This document shows positions 42,133-55,179 of a DNA stretch of 64,000 nt, piece after piece. The stretch lies in the NCBI GenBank assembly GCA_013420905.1, contig JAAXNY010000016.1, positions 1-64,000 of the forward strand. The letters run 5' to 3'. A program made the position numbers and the translations under genes. The first letter of the stretch is position 1, and each line of letters begins with the position of its first letter. The DNA is from Collybia mongolica (taxonomy: Eukaryota > Basidiomycota > Agaricomycetes > Agaricales > Clitocybaceae). The notes beneath the pieces were generated by a model, which was not told where the DNA came from, did no database searches, and saw only the letters and a list, made by a program, of their open reading frames with translations.

Positions 42133-45100
42133 TGTCTGAGGAGCAGGTGGAAGTAGGCGGAGAGATGTGTCTTATACTGGCAATGTATACCCAGAGCTTA
42201 AATTGAGGGATGTTAAATTTAGGGGCGAGCCTCAAGGTTTGTTGAAGGTATCATAGTCATAGTCAGTGACAAGCATTCGCATTGTCAATATCATGTGACG
42301 CATCCAACCAGCCTCGCTCACATAATCACTACAGGGCTATATGTTCTTTCAGGAGATTCCAGCGAGTAAATAATTCTCAGAACATCAATTACAAGGTGGC
42401 GAGAATCAACGTTAAAAGTATTTATCTGTGCTTACGATGGTACATGGGTAATCACCCAACTTACCATGACTCAAATGATGAACTACACTGCCGAAGTAAT
42501 AATCTGTACAACTGATTATTAGACATGGACTTTTCATCCATGGTGATGAAAAGACGGGCCTTCAGAATGATCAGGAAACGACAAGGAACTTCCTCCGAAG
42601 AGCAAGAAGAGATAAGGTGGAAAATTTTTGATAAGATAACATTTCCAGAGCAAGTCTGAGGTAAAGTGCATGAGGACACCTGGTTGCAAAGCGGGAAGCA
42701 TCGATGCGCCATGATTTAAGCAAAAGATGATACTAATCATCCCATCTGTGCGATCAAATTTGGTCCAGAACGCCATGTCGCGCTTTACCCTTGCCCTAGT
42801 TCTCAAGACCTGATGAGGCCTATGGGATTCCTGATGCGCAAGTTCCTCTGTACGAGGTCCTCGGGTAGTGAGGAACGTCCTATACGGATGTGGAACGGGT
42901 ATTGTTCTGAGGACGAGAGATGTTCTCGCCTTGATAGATAAGGGTATATATGGTCAACGATTGATGTCGTGCCATATGCAAGTCGTTCGCACCTAGAGCG
43001 GATACATGCAGCAACGTGTCAGAGGGCGAGTGTAAACTCGGACCTTCATGGCAGCGAGGCCGCCGTGGCGCCTGTATAGCCTAACAAGATAGGAAAGAAT
43101 GACATGCACCATCTTTGTCCAGCAGTGGTAACTAGACCCATCGCGTCTTCAGCTCTCGCGCCAACAAAGGCGGTCTCAGAGACAAAAAAAAAAAAAGAGA
43201 CGGATCTAGACAACCTGACGAGATATGCCAGGAATCACAGACTGGAGTTCAGACATCGAACTCGCTAGTTAGCCTTTGTGGAACGAGCATCACAGCTTTG
43301 TGTACTGTTGTCTTGGGGTGGTTGAAAAGAAGATATTTGGCTTAGTCGAGAGTTTCAATAAAGTTGTATACATTTGTTTAGACACATTTGAGCGTTCGGG
43401 AGGTAAGCAAACACATTGCGTCATAACACGATCCTCGGGGGTCAACGTCCTTCAGCATTGCATGCTATATAGGCTCAAACTACCTAGTCGCAATCCACGG
43501 AAGTATATCGACTCGGAAGACCGCATACACAGATCTATAGGGCTATCTTCCTACTCTTGTGGTGTCCAGTCAGAGCACATATGCTTTAAAGTTTTTCAAC
43601 TTCCTCACAAAAAGAGAATTAGTCTGACATTTGATCTGAACTACTTGCCAAAAAGAAACCGTAGTAACAGTTTGACAGCAGGTATTTATAAAGTGACACG
43701 CTCACCATGGGTATGTCAATTTGACAAGTTTTTTTGGTGTTTCTGATATTTATACCATCTCTTTTAGCCCCAGACGATTGATAATGAGCAGTCACGATGT
43801 AGTATGAAATCCTTCGACGGTGAAAGCAGCTTTAGGGTAGTGATAAAACCTCGAAGTTTTAACCCGCGGCCAGGCCTCGGCATCCAAAAGGAACCAGTGC
43901 TGTTCTTCTGGGGTCTAGTTCTCAGCCACGCGGATCTACGCATTGCAGATAACACCATTTTACTCCAGTGATAGTTTTGTGCGTCAACATATGACCCCCC
44001 AAATTCGCCTTTGCTGCTCTTTCTCACCCTTATTTTCTTTGGTAATAGCCCTCAAATGATCCATCGTGTAGCACCTTTCCGATTCGCGGTCGCGGCAGGT
44101 AGGATTTCCATTGGTTGTGCATGGTCGTACCTCTGTTTGTAATGTTTTCCAAAGGCCAGCGGAAAATTGCGCAACTCGAGTCATCGTATCGCCTACAAGT
44201 TTCCTCATTTCCGGTACCTCAGATCTTGTACAATGGAGTGATGACCCACCATCGCTGATATCATGTTATATTCCTAATCCCACCGTCACGCCCAACCTGA
44301 ACCACGGCGTTTGTGCAATCCTGTGAGTCAACCCCGGATTCCACAGCTAGTAGAACGTGGACAAACCACACTGGTGCATGTCGATGTGCCTTCGCTTTCG
44401 TCATTACAGGGCTCTCTAGGCGTTTCAGGTGTGGTGCGTGTTGCCCTACGGTGATCCTCAGGCGTTACCTGGCGTGATCCAATCGGTCTTCCCGCTAAAG
44501 GCTAGCCTTGCTTGTCACCGCGATATGTCCGTCCGATACGATGGCGTGTTTCATCCCCCAGGCCCTTCAATCCGCTGAGCGCGCATGCCTTTGATATCAT
44601 GACTCAGAGAGTGGACGCATTTGGCAATCGATCCACGAGTCACACGACATTCACTGAACAAGAGGCCAATTTAACTTCAGTGCCAAGGGCCTTGATACAC
44701 AATAAAGCCAGGCCACGATCAATTAACAGGATGCTGAGAAGAGGGAAGGACGCACTAGACTGGGTACACGAGTTCATACTAGTTCAAAGCTGTTATGTTG
44801 GAAATTGGAACGAATTTGGAAAGGCGTGATTTTATTTTTGAATAATCGGAGGCCGGCTATTCTGCACAGCACTGCTCATAAATAGAATGTCATTATCTTG
44901 ACACCACCGACATGCTATACACAGCCTTCCGGACTCTGAAGTGAAGTAACATTTCAACTTTGTATTTTATGTTTCGATGACCTGAAAAGTGGATATGAAT
45001 AATCCCTTTGGTAGTGACGTAACATGTAATCACCGAAGCCTTCATCTACCAGACCCCGGACGGCGCGCAAGCAGACTGAGCGAGATATTATTACCTGAAG

Positions 45101-45172
45101 GAACTTTTAGGTTGTTCTCACAATAATCATTGACAGGTTGTCAAGGGAGCGAACACCGAATACGAATGGTTT
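42133..45172. other. 3 kb intergenic region, mostly unassigned
   Basis: No gene with family support. A possible decayed fragment is noted separately. An A13 tract lies near 43183-43195. A 156-codon plus-strand frame (43276-43746) has no recognisable domain. Tandem or inverted repeats were not obvious. Confidence 0.4.
42460..42806 (-). pseudogene. Possible remnant of a basidiomycete DUF6534-type membrane protein
   Basis: Minus-strand K-F-D-R-T-D-G-M-I-S-I-I followed, after a frame change, by S-S-E-E-V-P-C-R-F-L-I-I-L-K-A-R resembles the last segments (R-T-D-x-M-I-N-R-I, N-S-L-L-A-T-L-N-A-R) of this common family of multi-pass proteins of unknown function. It has a frameshift and no upstream membrane segments. 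Weak call by eye. Confidence 0.25.
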
Positions 45173-47000
45173 TCATTCAACCCTGCGAACATCAGGTGCT
45201 GTGTTATGCTGCTGTCTCTGTTTCTTCCAAGCCTTTACCTCTTTCAAGGCCGCTACGAAGAGCGGAATGAATGCACTCGCAAACAGTGGGGTATATACTG
45301 CATATGTATGCTCCGCGGGGAAGTATAATAAAGCAAGCATGCCCGGATTGAAGAAGGCACGCGATGAAAACGTGAATGCGCGTGCAGAGTGGCGAAGAGT
45401 CTCAGTTAAAGATGTTCTTGATGAAGCATACGTCTGTCAACGAAATTAGAAAGGTTAACTGATTGGATGAGTGGCGGGCAGACTTTTTCTATAGCAGCAA
45501 GCGCTTCTTGCACGTCACCTTTGACGTCTTGCCCTACGGGCATGTTTTCAATCTGATCCACGAGTTTGACGATGCTTTGAAGTGTGTCTTGAGCACCTTT
45601 CGCATTTTCTAGGGAACGATGACGTAGTACAGCATCCAACTGCCATTTTGTAAGTTTATTATATCCCCCCGAGGAAAGCGTCTTCAAGCCGGAGGGTAGT
45701 TTGGGTACACCAAGGAGGGTGAGAAGTTGGTCTGAAAAAGTTGAAAATATAGAGTCGAGGGTGGTAGGCGACAGTCCTATTGGCGTGGCCGTTCCTTGCT
45801 CAGCAGGATTCAAGATTACAATTCCACCCCACTGGGGTAGAAGGAATGCATTTGAAGTTGATAGCGACCCTGGTATGCAACTGAGTAACGTTGGAAGCGG
45901 CTATAATGGTGAAGTACCTTGATTATCCATAATATGTAATGGTCGTCGAGCGGCAGATGGGATGAAAAGGATGAAATGCAAGACAGGGTCGTTCGATGCA
46001 CTAGATGCTAGTGGTGTTATCAATACAGATAGCGGAAAGATGCGGGTCCATCGTACACAGTGTCCACTCAGCCGAATTTACGAATACCGTCAGGTCCTCT
46101 GGCGTTATTCCATACGCATCATCAATAGAACGAGGTTTAAAAGCCAGAGGTGCATGATATTGTACTTGGCTCTCGATTGTAAAATTATGTAGCACGGCGA
46201 GCTGCGTCAGGATAGGCGATACATGTCCTGGGCACGAATTTGTAGGTCATATTAGATTTAAAGAATCCGGCACTTACTCACGTGAAATTGCATCCGACAC
46301 AGCCCATTGATTAATAAATGTCCCCGCAGCAGCGTCCTCGTTAAGTAGTGTAAAGGATAGCCGGTAATGTGGTGCAAATTGAGCAACTCGGTGGTCTTGT
46401 TCGGAAAACGGTACGATGAGGTCGGAGAGTAAGTCTGTAAGCTTTGACACTACCCTGCGAATGAGTGAGAGTAAGATGAGCGACAGTTGGATGCCTCACA
46501 GGTTGGTGTTTGTATTGGATATTTTAGCCGCCTGTGTTCTAAAACAGCTTCTGTGTCCTGCGTGATTGCATACACACTATTCTTAACATGTTTGCCTTGG
46601 GTGATTCAGTCAGATTAGTTGACATGCATGCATTTCTGTGTATGAACATACCAAGGAGGCGGTTATGATTTACCTCTATGTCGAGACCCTTCCATCTGTT
46701 GGGAGCTTTCGTTATACGCTCATTGATAGATTCCTTTAAATGAGATGCTAGTAAAGCACCTCCTGCGTCAGCCTGCAGCAGGATGGTAACCGGAATGTTC
46801 AAATGATGCCGCGCCTGAGAAATGACATGGGAAGTGGGCAGAGAAAGACGTTCAATACTGGTGGTCGACCACCACAGGGGTAAGGCCAATATAATGATGA
46901 GCCAGTATGAGCCTATGATATATCGTCGAATATTACCTGTTTCAAAGAACAGGCTAGATGGGTCGCGAAGAAGCGTCGGCCTCCTCACTGGGCGGTCCAT
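45173..47000 (-). CDS. GPI17: GPI transamidase subunit PIG-S (Gpi17)
   Basis: Exons 47000-46674, 46581-46500, 46449-46282, 46227-46059, 46000-45918, 45869-45484, 45433-45173; 491 residues with phases closing. N-terminal membrane span with the family signature S-Y-W-L-I-I-I-L-A-L-P-L-W-W-x-T-T-S-I-E-R-L at about 31-55; long lumenal domain (L-P-Q-W-G-G-I-V-I-L-N-P near 290); C-terminal span around F-N-P-G-M-L-A-L-L-Y-F-P followed by L-F-A-S-A-F-I-P-L-F and a basic tail. Known role: part of the five-subunit ER complex that attaches GPI anchors to proteins. Divergent from the corepressor gene. Confidence 0.95.
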
Positions 47001-47298
47001 GCATTCGTTGTTTTGGGTGAGTTGTGCTGACGTGCGAATTTGCGTGGGGATTTGGAGTCAACAAACACAAATCTGGCTTGTGGCGGGTCCTCCGAAGTCT
47101 TGCGCCGACGCCTTCATCCCTCATCCACTTTCCCGACGCCTTTTTTTTTTCCGACGACGTTCAAAACTCGGGTCCTGCATAACCTAGGCACAACACGGTC
47201 ACTACCACAATCTCTGGTAAACTGGTTTTCGGTTTTGCAGCCCACGCATTCCCGCCTTGTTTGCTCCTTGCGTTAGCAATCCTCCAAGTTTGGTCACC
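47001..47298. promoter_or_regulatory. Divergent promoter region, PIG-S / Snt1-like
   Basis: 298 bases between outward starts, with a T9-10 tract near 47143. Confidence 0.5.
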
Positions 47299-50200
47299 AT
47301 GTCTTCTGGAACTTATGATGCGACCCTTTCCTCTTCACCTTTTGTGCCAAATGAATCTTGGCGTGCATCAACCTCCATTCCGTCCATTTACGAAGTCAGT
47401 ACAGTTGTTTCTATCCCGAACTATCTACTAATATAGATGTCACTTTTGCAGAGGTCGCATCATCCACCACCGCGTCGTAGATCGCCGACACCTCCTCGCC
47501 GAATCACATCTTATGATAGATACATCCCTCCTCGTACGGCATCAATGTATGGCGAAGATTATCCAAACACATACAGGCCAGCACCAAACAACTATCGACC
47601 TGATGAATTGAGTGCGTATTACACCCGTTCACCTAGTCCTGATCGCTATGTGCCCTTGCGTATACCGGAAGCGGATGCTTGGGACCGTTCCATTCCATGG
47701 GGGCCGCCCGTCAAAACCCCGACGTGGCAAGAGAGGAAAATAGCGCCCCCCTCGCCGACCACATCCGTTTCCCGGGGGATTCGGAAGGAGACTATGCTGG
47801 CTACAAGGATGTTTGAACCATCCGATGCGTGGAAACAGCATCACGATCGATTACCGCCAGGGGATAGGTAAGTTAAAGCTTTGTTCATCTCCCCCCTCTA
47901 CTTTAACATTCTTTCATCAGGTCAAGACGCCCGTCCACTGACAGTTATTCAGGCTCTGGAATACGAGAATCTCGCTCTCCCGTAAGGCGCGGCCGTTCCC
48001 CAATATACCATGGTGGCGACTCTTATCGTCCTATACAACCTTACCGCGAGCCCTATGTCAGGTCTGAATACGACTCCTATAGACCTGGATGGCCACCATC
48101 GAGTCCCATAAATAGCCGCAGCAGGGATCCGTATGGATCATCAGGCCGAATCGAATTTAACGGTATGCATGCTTCTGGCTCAGGCTCAACACCTGGTTCA
48201 CGGTCGCCGCGTTCTCGCCATCGATCGCCAATTAATAAGGCAAGACGCGCGCCTGGGCGTCGTTCCTCCAGTCGTGCTGGTCGCTCCAATAGTCCGAGAA
48301 CTCGTTCGCCAAGTCGTTCTAGGAGTCGCCGCCGCCGTTCTTCTAGTCGTCGCTACAGATCGATCAGCCGAGGTCGTCGCTCTCTCAGTTCGAAACGTCG
48401 TTCTAGAAGTCCAGCTCTTCGTGCTTCTAGTAGTAACATATGGTCAACCAATGGTGCCCAGCTATCTAATACCTATGAGTCCCAGCCGCTCCGCCCTTCT
48501 CATCAAGGGTTATCGCCCCATCGCTCTCCCAAGATTACTGTCTCACCCCGTCGCTCTGTTTCTCGTCCCCGATCTTTGGTTGCTAGCACCTCAGGGATGA
48601 TGCAGTCTGAAGCCCCGGCCATTGATGGGTCTGCAAAGAAAGTGCAACAACGATCTCATTCTCGGTCTTCTATTGCATCTACCCATGTTTCAACTAGAGA
48701 ACCGTCACCGTCTCGTGACAACCTGCCACCTGAACCTGTGTCCGGAGAGCTCACAATATCAGAACCATCGGAGGCTATCGAAATCAAGTCCGATCCTTCT
48801 GCGAATGCTGGTGTGCGAGTAAACTCTCCATGTCCCCCTAAGGTCGACGTCTCTCTATCCAACAATATTTTTAAGGGTAGCATTGAATCAGGAACAGCTG
48901 CACCCACGTCGTCTTCCATCTGTTCAGCGTCACCCGAACCGCTCAAGAAGCAATTACCACCTGACAGTATTAATGAGACTGGAATAAATTTACTCCCGAC
49001 GCTTTCCCCTCCACCAAGTAAGTCATCACGGTATTAAAAAAAGCGAAATCCTACTTACGTCACCTCCAGGCACCCTTCCTTCCAACCAGGCACTAATGTC
49101 AGCTCGGGTGGATAACTTAGGAAAGACAAGTGTCACTAACGGTTTTCCTAATAACGTCCAAAGCCTCAAGCCGCCAGGAGTGCCTGCGTCTCCATATACA
49201 GACACCTTTCCCTCTTCGCCTAATCGCGAAGTTCAATCACCTCCATCCAGTCTCAACTTGACAGACAGCACCTTTGACGATCCGCCGATCAAACAGAACC
49301 TCGTCTCAACGGTCGCTGAGTCAACGACGCCTTCTAGTCGCATCCAATCAACGCCACTACTCTCAGCAATAAATAAAGCGGCACCATTCCGTCAGACATC
49401 ACCTCCTGAGCAGCGTTCCATTGACAAATATGTTCTCAATGAGCAGATTGCGAAATCTTCTGAAATTAAATCGACAGCTGAAGCTCTGCGACTAGTTGTA
49501 ATGACGCGACTCCTTTGCGATCGCCAAACAAGGGAAGAATTAGTAAACCCTGTCTTGCTCACTAACCAGGCTATTGCTGCTGAATCCCACGACAGTGGAT
49601 CATCTTCCACTGTTGACGAAATCGTTGCAGAGGTAACGGCAGGGAAACGTCAGGAAGCACGGATGAACACCTTTGCCACAATCAGGGGATCACTGGTAGA
49701 ACGATTCAAGGAACGTCAGGATTTCCTAGCAGAGAAGACTCAGCGTCTCCGGGAACAATACATTTCGCTTCACGAGCGCTGGGTCGCTCACTGCGCAATG
49801 CTAGACGAGGAAAATAAACCCACCGCACCTCCAGAGATTGAACCAGTCTCGCAGCCCTCCGGCAGAACGACTCGCCGTTCCACAGCGAATCTAGGCGACG
49901 CCGTGCGCTCGGATCTCGAAATGGAACAAATTATAGCCAGTCTTGGAATTGACGAGGCCACAGACCCCAATCAGCTTTCACTTCGCAACCTTGCCGTCGT
50001 TCCAGACATGATATCTGTCACCCATGGCAAAGTAGAATACGTTTATGACGACACGAATCACCTTATCGACAATCCTGGTGAATATTACGGGCCTCATACA
50101 GGCATACATGACTGGACGGACGCAGAAAAGGCGATGTTCTTGGATAAGTTTGCTGCTTATCCCAAACAATTCGGGGTCATTGCTGAGCACATCCCAAATA

Positions 50201-51725
50201 AGACGGCGGGCCAATGCGTCGATTATTATTACTTGCACAAGAAGAAGGTGATCGACTTCCGCAAAGTGATATCATTGTACGCACCGAATAAGCGCAGAAG
50301 AAGAGGTATGGGCAAAAAGAAAGGCAACGGACTACTGGCCGATATCCGGCAGCATGATGCTGAGGTTCATCGTGATTCCGGACTGCCTGCGGTAAGCGGT
50401 CGACCTGCGCGCGGTAGAAGGAACATGGCACCTCCAGAACCCCGAAAAACTGCTGCTTCACGCCGAAACACTGTGCAACTAGAAGGAACACCAACGTCAA
50501 CCCCCACTCCGGAACCCGAGGCGCGGCCGAGGCGACGCCGTGCTCCTGTTGCCCCTGCGTCGGCGCCCTTAAGCCGCACAGTCTCAATGAGCGTGGATGA
50601 AGGCGAGGAAGAGACGGTCAGCTTCCCTTTTCCGTTTACCCTCAATTCGGCTTAATATTTGCAACAGGACATCGAACGACCAGCTAAGAGGGCAAAGCGA
50701 ACCCGCAAGGTCAAATCAGCTGCTATCGTCACGGAGGAGACCACCAGTCCTGCACCTGAACCCAAGGCATCAGATTCAACGGAATCTAGCTCCCGTAAAA
50801 AGCCACAGCCGACAAACATTCAATGGTCGGATGAAGACAAGAGTACGTCGATATGACTGGATTCTCTCCAATGCGTACCAACGGCTTGCCGCTTTAAAGG
50901 TCTTTTTCTCGGGCTGCTTGCACAACATGGGGCCGATTTTAAGCGCATTGCGGCTTCCATGCCAAACAAGGTGTGTCCAGACTTCGCCGATCACAGCGTA
51001 AAGTTAACTGCTCGACGAAGACAACCATTCAGGTGAACAACTATTATAAGAGCAATCTCGTGGAGCTGGATCTCGAGAAGGTGGCAGCCAGCGCCCCACA
51101 GCGATCACCCTCCCCAGAGAGGTGTGAGCCTTGCCCTGGGTCCAGTATTATGTCCCCAGTCACGGAGACGTCGCCGGACTCTGTCCCCCCAATGTCCTCT
51201 CTACGCGATGACATGCCACCACCTCAGGCGCCTACACCTTCCGCAGCCCACCCCCATGAAAGAGTGTTTGCCCCTTCAGAACCGAAACATCCAACGTGGG
51301 CTACGCCCGGTACCCCCCTCACCGATGTCCCTCCTTCGAACGAAAAGCACCACGAGATGACGAAATCAACCCGTTCCCTCTCTCCAGGCCAGGTCCCTGG
51401 CTACACGCTTCCCGTCGGATACCTTGGCCTCGATCTTAACGGTCGAATACCAAGCGGCGGCTATCCGCCCGTACCCTCGTACCCTGCAGTGTCTACGATA
51501 CCATACGTATATCCTCCGTATGCAGACCCTCATTATAACCCTTATTCCATGGGCCGACCTATGCAGCGCCATGCTCCAATACAGTCCATGCCTGATCAAC
51601 ACATGATCACAAACCGCCGAATACCTTCGGTTTCTCCGATACCAAGACCGGAAAATCCCTATCCCGTCATAACAGGTCCTGGGATGCCTCCAACATCCTA
51701 TCAGTATTCTCTTGAATCTTCTTAG
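47299..51725 (+). CDS. SNT1: Snt1/NCoR-type corepressor with two SANT domains and an RS-rich region
   Basis: Exons 47299-47394, 47452-47867, 47921-49017, 49070-50616, 50668-50842, 50900-50970, 51021-51725; 1368 residues, all joins GT..AG and in phase. SANT 1 at about 882-937 (D-W-T-D-A-E-K..F-G-V-I-A-E-H-I-P-N-K-T..V-D-Y-Y-Y), SANT 2 at about 1103-1157 (W-S-D-E-D-K-S..F-K-R-I-A-A-S-M-P-N-K..V-N-N-Y-Y), the paired layout of Snt1, NCoR and SMRT. Between and around are disordered Ser/Pro stretches; about 260-340 is an Arg/Ser-rich tract like splicing-factor RS domains. Known relatives scaffold histone deacetylase (Set3C) complexes in the nucleus. The Tyr/Pro-rich C-terminus has no named domain. 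Confidence 0.92.
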
Positions 51726-51932
51726 TCTTCTCCATTTGATAGACAACACTGCACGCTATTTAATAACTTTACCTGAATATTTAATCCTTTTAGCTTCATG
51801 TAGTTGTAGTACTACCAGCCAACTGTAACACAGCTCGTGTATATTACCGATCGTATTCTGGTGAACCGCAGTGGTTGAGATCGCACAACGCGTTCGATAA
51901 ACATGGTAAATTTCAGGGGAACGATGGGAGTA

Positions 51933-52511
51933 TCATCGTCGGCCTTCGACCATGATGATGTGGTACCCGAAATTAGTCTTAACAAGCGATGAGACTATGG
52001 GCTTGTCCACTGTCGACGGCGTGAGAGCAAATGCTGCATCTTGAAACGCACCCACCATACTCCCCCTCACCATCCATCCCAAGCTACCGCCAGTTGTGCA
52101 AACGTCAGTCGACCTTCATCCTCAACAGCCCAGGCTCACTTTTAGCTTTATCTTCGGAATATTCTTGAGCAACCTTGTTGAATGCCTGGCCCTCCTATGG
52201 GAACAGATTACAAGGGAGGATTGTAGAGAGGCAAGGATATCTGAACCTGTATCTTCTCCAAGGCCTCTGTGGCTTTGGAATGCTTCTCACACAGTATATG
52301 GCGCACATTGACCGCAGTTGCAGCTTTCAGACCGCCCTTGCCCTTGAAATTGATCCAGAAAATCAAAACGATGAAAATCTGGCAAGAAAATAGGACCATA
52401 ACGTACCTTTGCCTGTTTCTCTCCTCCGTCATCAGCGCCCTTGCTCTTCTTGTCCCCCGCTTTCTTCGCGTCTGCCTTCTTTTCTGAGGCCGCAGCAGCT
52501 TTTTTAGCCAT
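51933..52511 (-). CDS. Parvulin-type peptidyl-prolyl isomerase (Par14/Pin4-like)
   Basis: Exons 52511-52407, 52342-52247, 52194-52140 and about 52093-51933; about 138 residues. Basic Ala/Lys-rich N-terminus like human Par14, then one rotamase domain: [49 protein letters not shown]. The Pin1 phosphate-binding arginines are absent, as in Par14. The third intron has GT at its start, but the in-frame exon that restores G-G-S-L-G-W is not preceded by AG (the sequence is CACAACTGGCGG). Probably a chaperone in nucleus or pre-ribosomes by homology. Confidence 0.87.
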
Positions 52512-52761
52512 CGTCGTAGTAAGAAAGGGCCTGGGTACGACGAGACTCAGGTGAACGATGGGTGAAAGACCCTGCAGGCCATTCAAGAAGTACAGCCCCG
52601 ATCAATATGCCCGGAGTCCTCGCATCAACCAATCACGGCAGCCTCAATTGCGATGAAAGTCACGTGCAAAGACAGCGGGGATGAGGCGCGAAAGTTTTTG
52701 GACGACTCATATTGGCCACAAAAGTTACGACCTCCATAAATCCGCCCATATCCCCCCCGAC
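52512..52761. promoter_or_regulatory. Divergent promoter region, parvulin / ABCE1
   Basis: 250 bases between outward start codons; GATGAAA-type and GC-rich stretches but no decisive element. Confidence 0.45.
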
Positions 52762-55179
52762 ATGGCGGACAAGATCACGCGAATAGCTATCGTCGACGCC
52801 AATAGATGCAAACCGAAGCGATGTGCCCAAGAATGTAAAAAGGTGAGTACCGGATGTTGTCGACCATGAAATCGCACTTTAATGATCGTTGCCCTAGTCC
52901 TGTCCAGTCGTTAAAATGGGTCAGTGTTCGTGCCTCCACGATGTTCTCTAAGCACCGATCTTGCTTTTTGCAGGCAAAATGTGTATCGAGGTCAAGCCCA
53001 CAGACAAGATTGCATTTATCTCAGAGTTTCTCTGCATCGGCTGTGGTATATGCGTCAAGAAGTGAGTCGCTCGGAATATTTGGCCTGCTCTCGTTTCCAT
53101 AACTATGTCTGTTCTAGATGCCCATTCGAAGCCATCCAAATCATCAACCTGCCGACAAATCTAGAGTCTCAGGTTACGCATCGATATACCGCGAATGCTT
53201 TCAAACTACATCGTCTGCCAACGCCACGGCCTGGCCAAGTGCTCGGACTTGTTGGGACGAACGGTATTGGAAAGAGCACGGCGTTGAAGATTCTAGCAGG
53301 AAAGCTAAAGCCAAACTTGGGCCGTTATGATGTGCGTTTCGAGATCCTGTCGGACTCCAAGTTGATCACGATTAATTGATACATATTCCAATCACCTCAC
53401 AGGACCCTCCAGACTGGCAAGAAATTCTAAAATACTTCCGGGGCTCTGAGCTTCAGAACTATTTTACCAAGGTCCTCGAAGACAATCTCAAGGCCCTTAT
53501 CAAACCCCAATACGTTGATCACATCCCAAGGGCAATCAAGGGCGTAATGACTGTTTCAAAAATGCTTGATTCCAAGCTGGAGCTTGATAACAAACAACTG
53601 ATGTGCGACGAACTTGAGCTGAACAAGGTTTTGGATCGAGAGATCTCCCAACTCTCTGGAGGAGAGCTCCAACGATTTGCAATTGCGATGTCATGTATAC
53701 AGAAGGCCGACGTGTGCGTCTATCCTGACTCCGTTCAAATTCGATAAACTAAAATCTCAACTTCCAGGTACATGTTTGACGAACCGTCCAGTTACCTTGA
53801 TATCAAGCAACGGCTGAAAGCAGCTGAGGTCATTCGTTCCCTCCTGAATCCTTCTTGCTATATTATTGCGGTAGAGCACGATCTTTCCGTTCTTGATTAC
53901 CTTTCCGATTTCATCTGTTGCCTCTACGGCAAGCCATCGGCGTACGGTGTGGTTACGATGCCTTATTCAGTCCGGGAAGGTTATTTTTTTGTTAAAATTC
54001 TTCTTGGCTGTACCACCTGACTTATCCCGCAGGTATCAATATATTCCTGGACGGTTTCATCCCCACCGAAAACTTGCGCTTCCGAGAAGAGTCCCTGTCT
54101 TTCAAAATGGCGGAGACGGCAGAAGAAATCGTCGCCGCCAAGACGAGCCATTACTCTTACCCCTCGATGACCAAGACACTTGGAGGGTTCAAGCTCACCG
54201 TTGAGGCGGGTAGTTTCTCCGATTCTGAGATCATTGTCATGTTGGGTGAGAATGGTACTGGGAAGACGACGTTCGTGCGCCTCCTCGCTGGAGACACTCC
54301 CGACCTCGAGACGGATAAACAGACCCTCGCTGTGTCTCTGAAGCCCCAAACTATCTCCCCCAAGTTCCCTGGTAGCGTCCGGATGCTCCTGATCAAACAA
54401 ATTAAGCAGGCCTTCATGCACCCCCAGTTCCAGACAGATGTGCTTAAGCCTATGAACCTTGAGAACATCATGGATCAGGAGGTCAAGACGCTTTCTGGAG
54501 GAGAACTCCAGAGAGTCGCCATTGTCTTAGCTCTCGGTAAGGTCACCTTATGCCATGCGCGGAAACCAGGGTTGAATCAGCTATCCAGGGAAACCAAACG
54601 TCAACGTATACCTCCTTGATGAGCCTTCGAGGTAGGTCTATGTGCTGTTCGCGCCGCGTTCCCCCTGCTGACCATGTGTTAGTTTCCTAGACTCCGAGCA
54701 GCGTATCATTGCAAGCAAGGTTATCAAGCGGTTCGTGATCCAGCTTCCCTTCTCTTTGATGACTTAGCCGACCTCTTAAATAAGGTTCGTCCTCCACGCA
54801 AAGAAAACTGCGTTCGTAATTGAGCACGATTTCATCATGGCAACATACCTCGCTGACCGAGTCATTGTCTTCGAGGGTGTGCCTGCTATTAGTGCAACTG
54901 CTACGCCGTAAGCACTTTTCCTCGCCAAGCACGAACGTTAGAAGACTCATCATATTGCGCTCATGTAGGCCTCAGACACTTCTATCTGGGATGAACAGAT
55001 TCTTGGCTTCATTGGAGATCACGTTCAGACGAGACCCAACAAACTTCCGACCCAGAGTAAACAAACGCAACAGCGTCAAGGACCGGGAGCAGAAGGGTAA
55101 TTTTTAATAACAACTCGAATAACTCCCGCTGATGAATGATCGTGTAGCATCCGGCAACTACTTCTTCCTCGAGGACTGA
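52762..55179 (+). CDS. RLI1: ABCE1/Rli1 ribosome-recycling ATPase
   Basis: Twelve exons: 52762-52842, 52898-52919, 52974-53061, 53118-53331, 53403-53713, 53768-53979, 54033-54536, 54589-54631, 54683-54730, 54785-54907, 54969-55096, 55148-55179; 601 residues, the family length. Two N-terminal 4Fe-4S clusters (C-K-P-K-R-C..C..C-P; C-I-G-C-G-I-C..C-P); ATPase 1 with G-T-N-G-I-G-K-S-T near 109 and L-S-G-G-E near 219; hinge; ATPase 2 with G-E-N-G-T-G-K-T-T near 381 and L-S-G-G-E near 462; ends G-N-Y-F-F-L-E-D. It splits ribosomes after termination and is essential. Donor of intron 9 and acceptor end share GTTCGT, so that join is placed by reading phase. Confidence 0.97.

Noticed and set aside
43276..43746. 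156-codon plus-strand frame
   Set aside because: No recognisable motif, Cys/Ser-rich chance composition, no splice or promoter context; not called as a gene.
45138..45449. 103-codon plus-strand frame
   Set aside because: Antisense to the last exon of PIG-S, which is supported by family signature and phase.
48133..48600. 155-codon frame over the RS region
   Set aside because: Alternative frame of the repetitive Arg/Ser codons; the phase-consistent frame belongs to the Snt1-like gene.
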